Assembly (NCBI RefSeq): GCF_025790165.1
Contig: NZ_CP094970.1
Coordinates: 1,922,001 to 1,986,000, forward strand
DNA length: 64,000 nucleotides
From: Solicola gregarius
GTDB lineage: Bacteria > Actinomycetota > Actinomycetes > Propionibacteriales > Nocardioidaceae
Direction: 5' to 3'
The number at the start of each line of letters is the position of its first letter. Position 1 is the first letter of the stretch. The notes beneath the pieces are model-generated. The model made no database searches and was not told where the DNA came from. It saw only the letters and a list, made by a program, of their open reading frames with translations. Positions 62,482-64,000 of the stretch are shown here, piece after piece. The translations under genes and the position numbers were made by a program.

Positions 62482-62516
62482 TGAACCGGCGAGTTCATAA
62501 TGAACGCGCTAGTTCA
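62482..62516. promoter_or_regulatory. Double TetR operator
   Basis: Two palindromes TGAACCGGCGAGTTCA (62482-62497) and TGAACGCGCTAGTTCA (62501-62516) are 3 nt apart in the divergent promoter. Both share TGAAC-N6-GTTCA. They sit between the TetR and MFS genes. Confidence 0.8.
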
Positions 62517-62541
62517 AGTTTTCGTACGTGAGGATCAAGAA

Positions 62542-63960
62542 GTGTCCACATCACCGGACCGTGCCGACCGGTCCTTCGCAGTCCTTGTCACCGTGCTGGT
62601 TCTGGGCGCCGTGCTCGCCCTCGTCAACACCACGATCGTCGGCGTCGCCCTTCCACAGATCGGCACCGAGTTCGACGTCGGCATCGACGCGCTCTCCTGG
62701 GTCGGCACGGCGTACGTGCTCGCCATCGCGTTCGCCATCCCGTTGAGTGGCTGGGCATCCGTGCGCTTCGGCCTGCGCCGGACCTGGCTGATCGCGCTCA
62801 CCGTCTTCGTGATCGGCTCGGCCCTGTCGGCCATGGCGCCCGGGCTCGACCTGCTGGTCGCCGCGCGCGTCGTGCAGGGAGTCGGCGGCGGCATGCTCGA
62901 GCCGGTCATGCTCACGGCGATCGCTCAGGCGGCCGGGCCCGCGCGGATGGGGCGCGCGATGGGCATCGTCGCCGGCGCCATCGGGCTCGGCCCGCTCGTG
63001 GGCCCGGTACTCGGGGGCGCGACGGTCGACATACTCGACTGGCGCTGGATGTTCGGTGCGTTCGTACCGCTCGGCCTACTCGCGATCGCACTGTCCGCAC
63101 GCGTGCTGCCGGCGAGCGCTCCGACACCGAAGCGGCTCGATCTGGCCGGCCTGCTGCTGATCGGAACCGGCAGCGTCGGCGTCCTGTACGGGTTGTCGCA
63201 GGCCTCGCGTCCCGATGGCATCGCGGCATCGGGGTGGCTCACCGGGATTCTCGGAGTCGTCGTCCTCCTTGCGTACGTCCGATGGGCGGCGCTACGACAT
63301 GACGACGCGATCGTCTCGCTCGCACCGTTCCGCGTACCAGGGTTCGTACCCGCCGCGACCGTCATGCTGATGCTCGGCGTCACGATCTATCCGCTCTTCT
63401 ACGGACTACCGCAGTTCTTCCAGGGCGTGCTCGGGTACGGCCCGCTCGGGTCGGGCGTGCTCCTCGTACCGCACGGTGCCGGCGCCCTCGTCGGCATGAC
63501 GCTCGGCGGACGGCTCAGCGATCGGCACAGCACCCGGCTGCTGGTGATCGCGGGTGGGCTCGCCGCGACAACGGGCAGTGTCGCGTACGTCGCGGCAGGC
63601 AGCGATGCGCCGGTCTGGGTGTACGCCGCGTCGTCGGTGATCACGGGCGTCGGTGTCGGGTTCGTGGGTGGCCCGACCGTCTCGTCGCTCTACCGGGTGC
63701 TCGAGCCCGCGCTCGTCCCGACCGGATCCACTGTGTTGTTCATCCTGAACCAGCTCGGCGGCGCGCTCGGTATCGCCGTGATTACGATCCTGATCGGCGT
63801 CGCTGGTGACGGCGCCACCGCGTGGGGACCATCCGCGGGAACGCTGCCGATGCTGCTGCCGGCGCTCGGATCGGCTGTCGTCGTGCTGATCGCCGCGCGG
63901 CTTCCGGGTGCGCCGTCTGCGACACCGCTGCCCGAGTCGCAGGTGCGGTCGACCGCCTGA
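62542..63960 (+). CDS. MFS drug efflux transporter (DHA2 type)
   Basis: The 472-residue membrane protein is a 12-14 helix DHA2-like exporter. Features: ALVNTTIVGVALPQIGTEF (motif D1), WASVRFGLRRTW (motif A) and RVVQGVGGGMLEPVM (motif B), and GPVLGGATVDILDWRWMF (motif C). GTG 62542 is chosen because GAGG lies 8 nt upstream; an ATG at 62500 would be inside the operator. It is regulated by the divergent TetR-type gene, probably induced by its own toxic substrate. Confidence 0.9.
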   Translation: MSTSPDRADRSFAVLVTVLVLGAVLALVNTTIVGVALPQIGTEFDVGIDALSWVGTAYVLAIAFAIPLSGWASVRFGLRRTWLIALTVFVIGSALSAMAPGLDLLVAARVVQGVGGGMLEPVMLTAIAQAAGPARMGRAMGIVAGAIGLGPLVGPVLGGATVDILDWRWMFGAFVPLGLLAIALSARVLPASAPTPKRLDLAGLLLIGTGSVGVLYGLSQASRPDGIAASGWLTGILGVVVLLAYVRWAALRHDDAIVSLAPFRVPGFVPAATVMLMLGVTIYPLFYGLPQFFQGVLGYGPLGSGVLLVPHGAGALVGMTLGGRLSDRHSTRLLVIAGGLAATTGSVAYVAAGSDAPVWVYAASSVITGVGVGFVGGPTVSSLYRVLEPALVPTGSTVLFILNQLGGALGIAVITILIGVAGDGATAWGPSAGTLPMLLPALGSAVVVLIAARLPGAPSATPLPESQVRSTA

Positions 63961-63982
63961 CGCGGCGCCGTCGGTTCGCTCC

Positions 63983-64000
63983 GTACGATGGCGGGCGTGT
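63983..64000 (+). promoter_or_regulatory. Possible leaderless promoter at the window end
   Basis: TACGAT (63984-63989) is followed 7 nt later by GTG at 63997, the pattern seen before many genes here. The following gene is outside the window, so this is only a hint. Confidence 0.25.

Overview
This window is high-GC chromosomal DNA from an actinomycete, probably close to Nocardioidaceae/Propionibacteriales (inference). Support comes from the zinc-less form of S18, an actinobacterial inositol-1-phosphate synthase, a DtxR/IdeR-type box, ARG-box half-sites of the TGCAT type, and many genes with a TANNNT box 6-7 nt before the start codon and no Shine-Dalgarno site (probable leaderless transcripts). 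No tRNA, rRNA, CRISPR array, insertion sequence or prophage was seen.

Layout. 1-4.65 kb: a molybdenum-hydroxylase (CO/xanthine dehydrogenase family) catabolic cluster with coxL (cut by the window edge), coxM, a crotonase-fold protein, an unusual SDR, coxG and an alpha/beta hydrolase; a shared operator-like 10-mer precedes both transcription units. 4.7-6.15 kb: argG behind a 10-bp-phased ArgR half-site array. 6.2-16.5 kb: a drug-type ABC exporter, proline dehydrogenase, a two-subunit methionine/alanine-type sodium symporter, DoxX proteins, a secreted CAP protein, a flippase-like membrane protein, ArsR with an SRPBCC protein, and an autoregulated PadR. 16.5-22.5 kb: small stress/unknown genes, including an MFS remnant and two genes broken by single-base frameshifts. 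22.8-24.2 kb: dnaB, with a 500-bp noncoding region upstream carrying several DnaA-box-like 9-mers. 24.7-30.6 kb: GbsR/MarR-type regulator with an ABC exporter, a monooxygenase-fold protein, a phosphotransferase and a MATE pump. 30.5-37.3 kb: an amine catabolic cluster of the gamma-glutamylation type (GATase, SDR, aldehyde dehydrogenase, glutamine-synthetase-like ligase, FadR-type regulator, APC permease). 37.5-43.7 kb: a HutC/DasR-type regulator, a HAD protein, a choline-kinase-like phosphotransferase, an FAD/GcvT dehydrogenase and a PEP-mutase-family lyase; DasR-like GTCTAGAC palindromes precede the permease and the HAD/kinase pair. 43.8-45.95 kb: LapA-like membrane protein, endonuclease IV, IdeR-controlled iron-siderophore lipoprotein. 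46.1-47.8 kb: rplI-rpsR-ssb-rpsF on the minus strand. 47.9-53.7 kb: MacB/FtsX-type ABC exporter, a short Erm-like rRNA methyltransferase, an ECF sigma factor with a membrane partner. 53.8-61.8 kb: a cell-envelope block of FemX-like ligase, divergent alanine racemase, mannosyltransferase-like protein, class A PBP (frameshifted), PadR and ino1. 61.8-64 kb: TetR and a divergent MFS pump with a double operator.

The 24.7-46 kb segment lies between rplI and dnaB, genes that are commonly close neighbours, so it may be an accessory insertion in a conserved housekeeping block. Three genes (YafY-type regulator, DUF998 protein, class A PBP) each show one extra base; they may be true pseudogenes or assembly errors. 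Convergent gene ends are repeatedly closed by long perfect or near-perfect stem-loops, one family of which recurs in two places.
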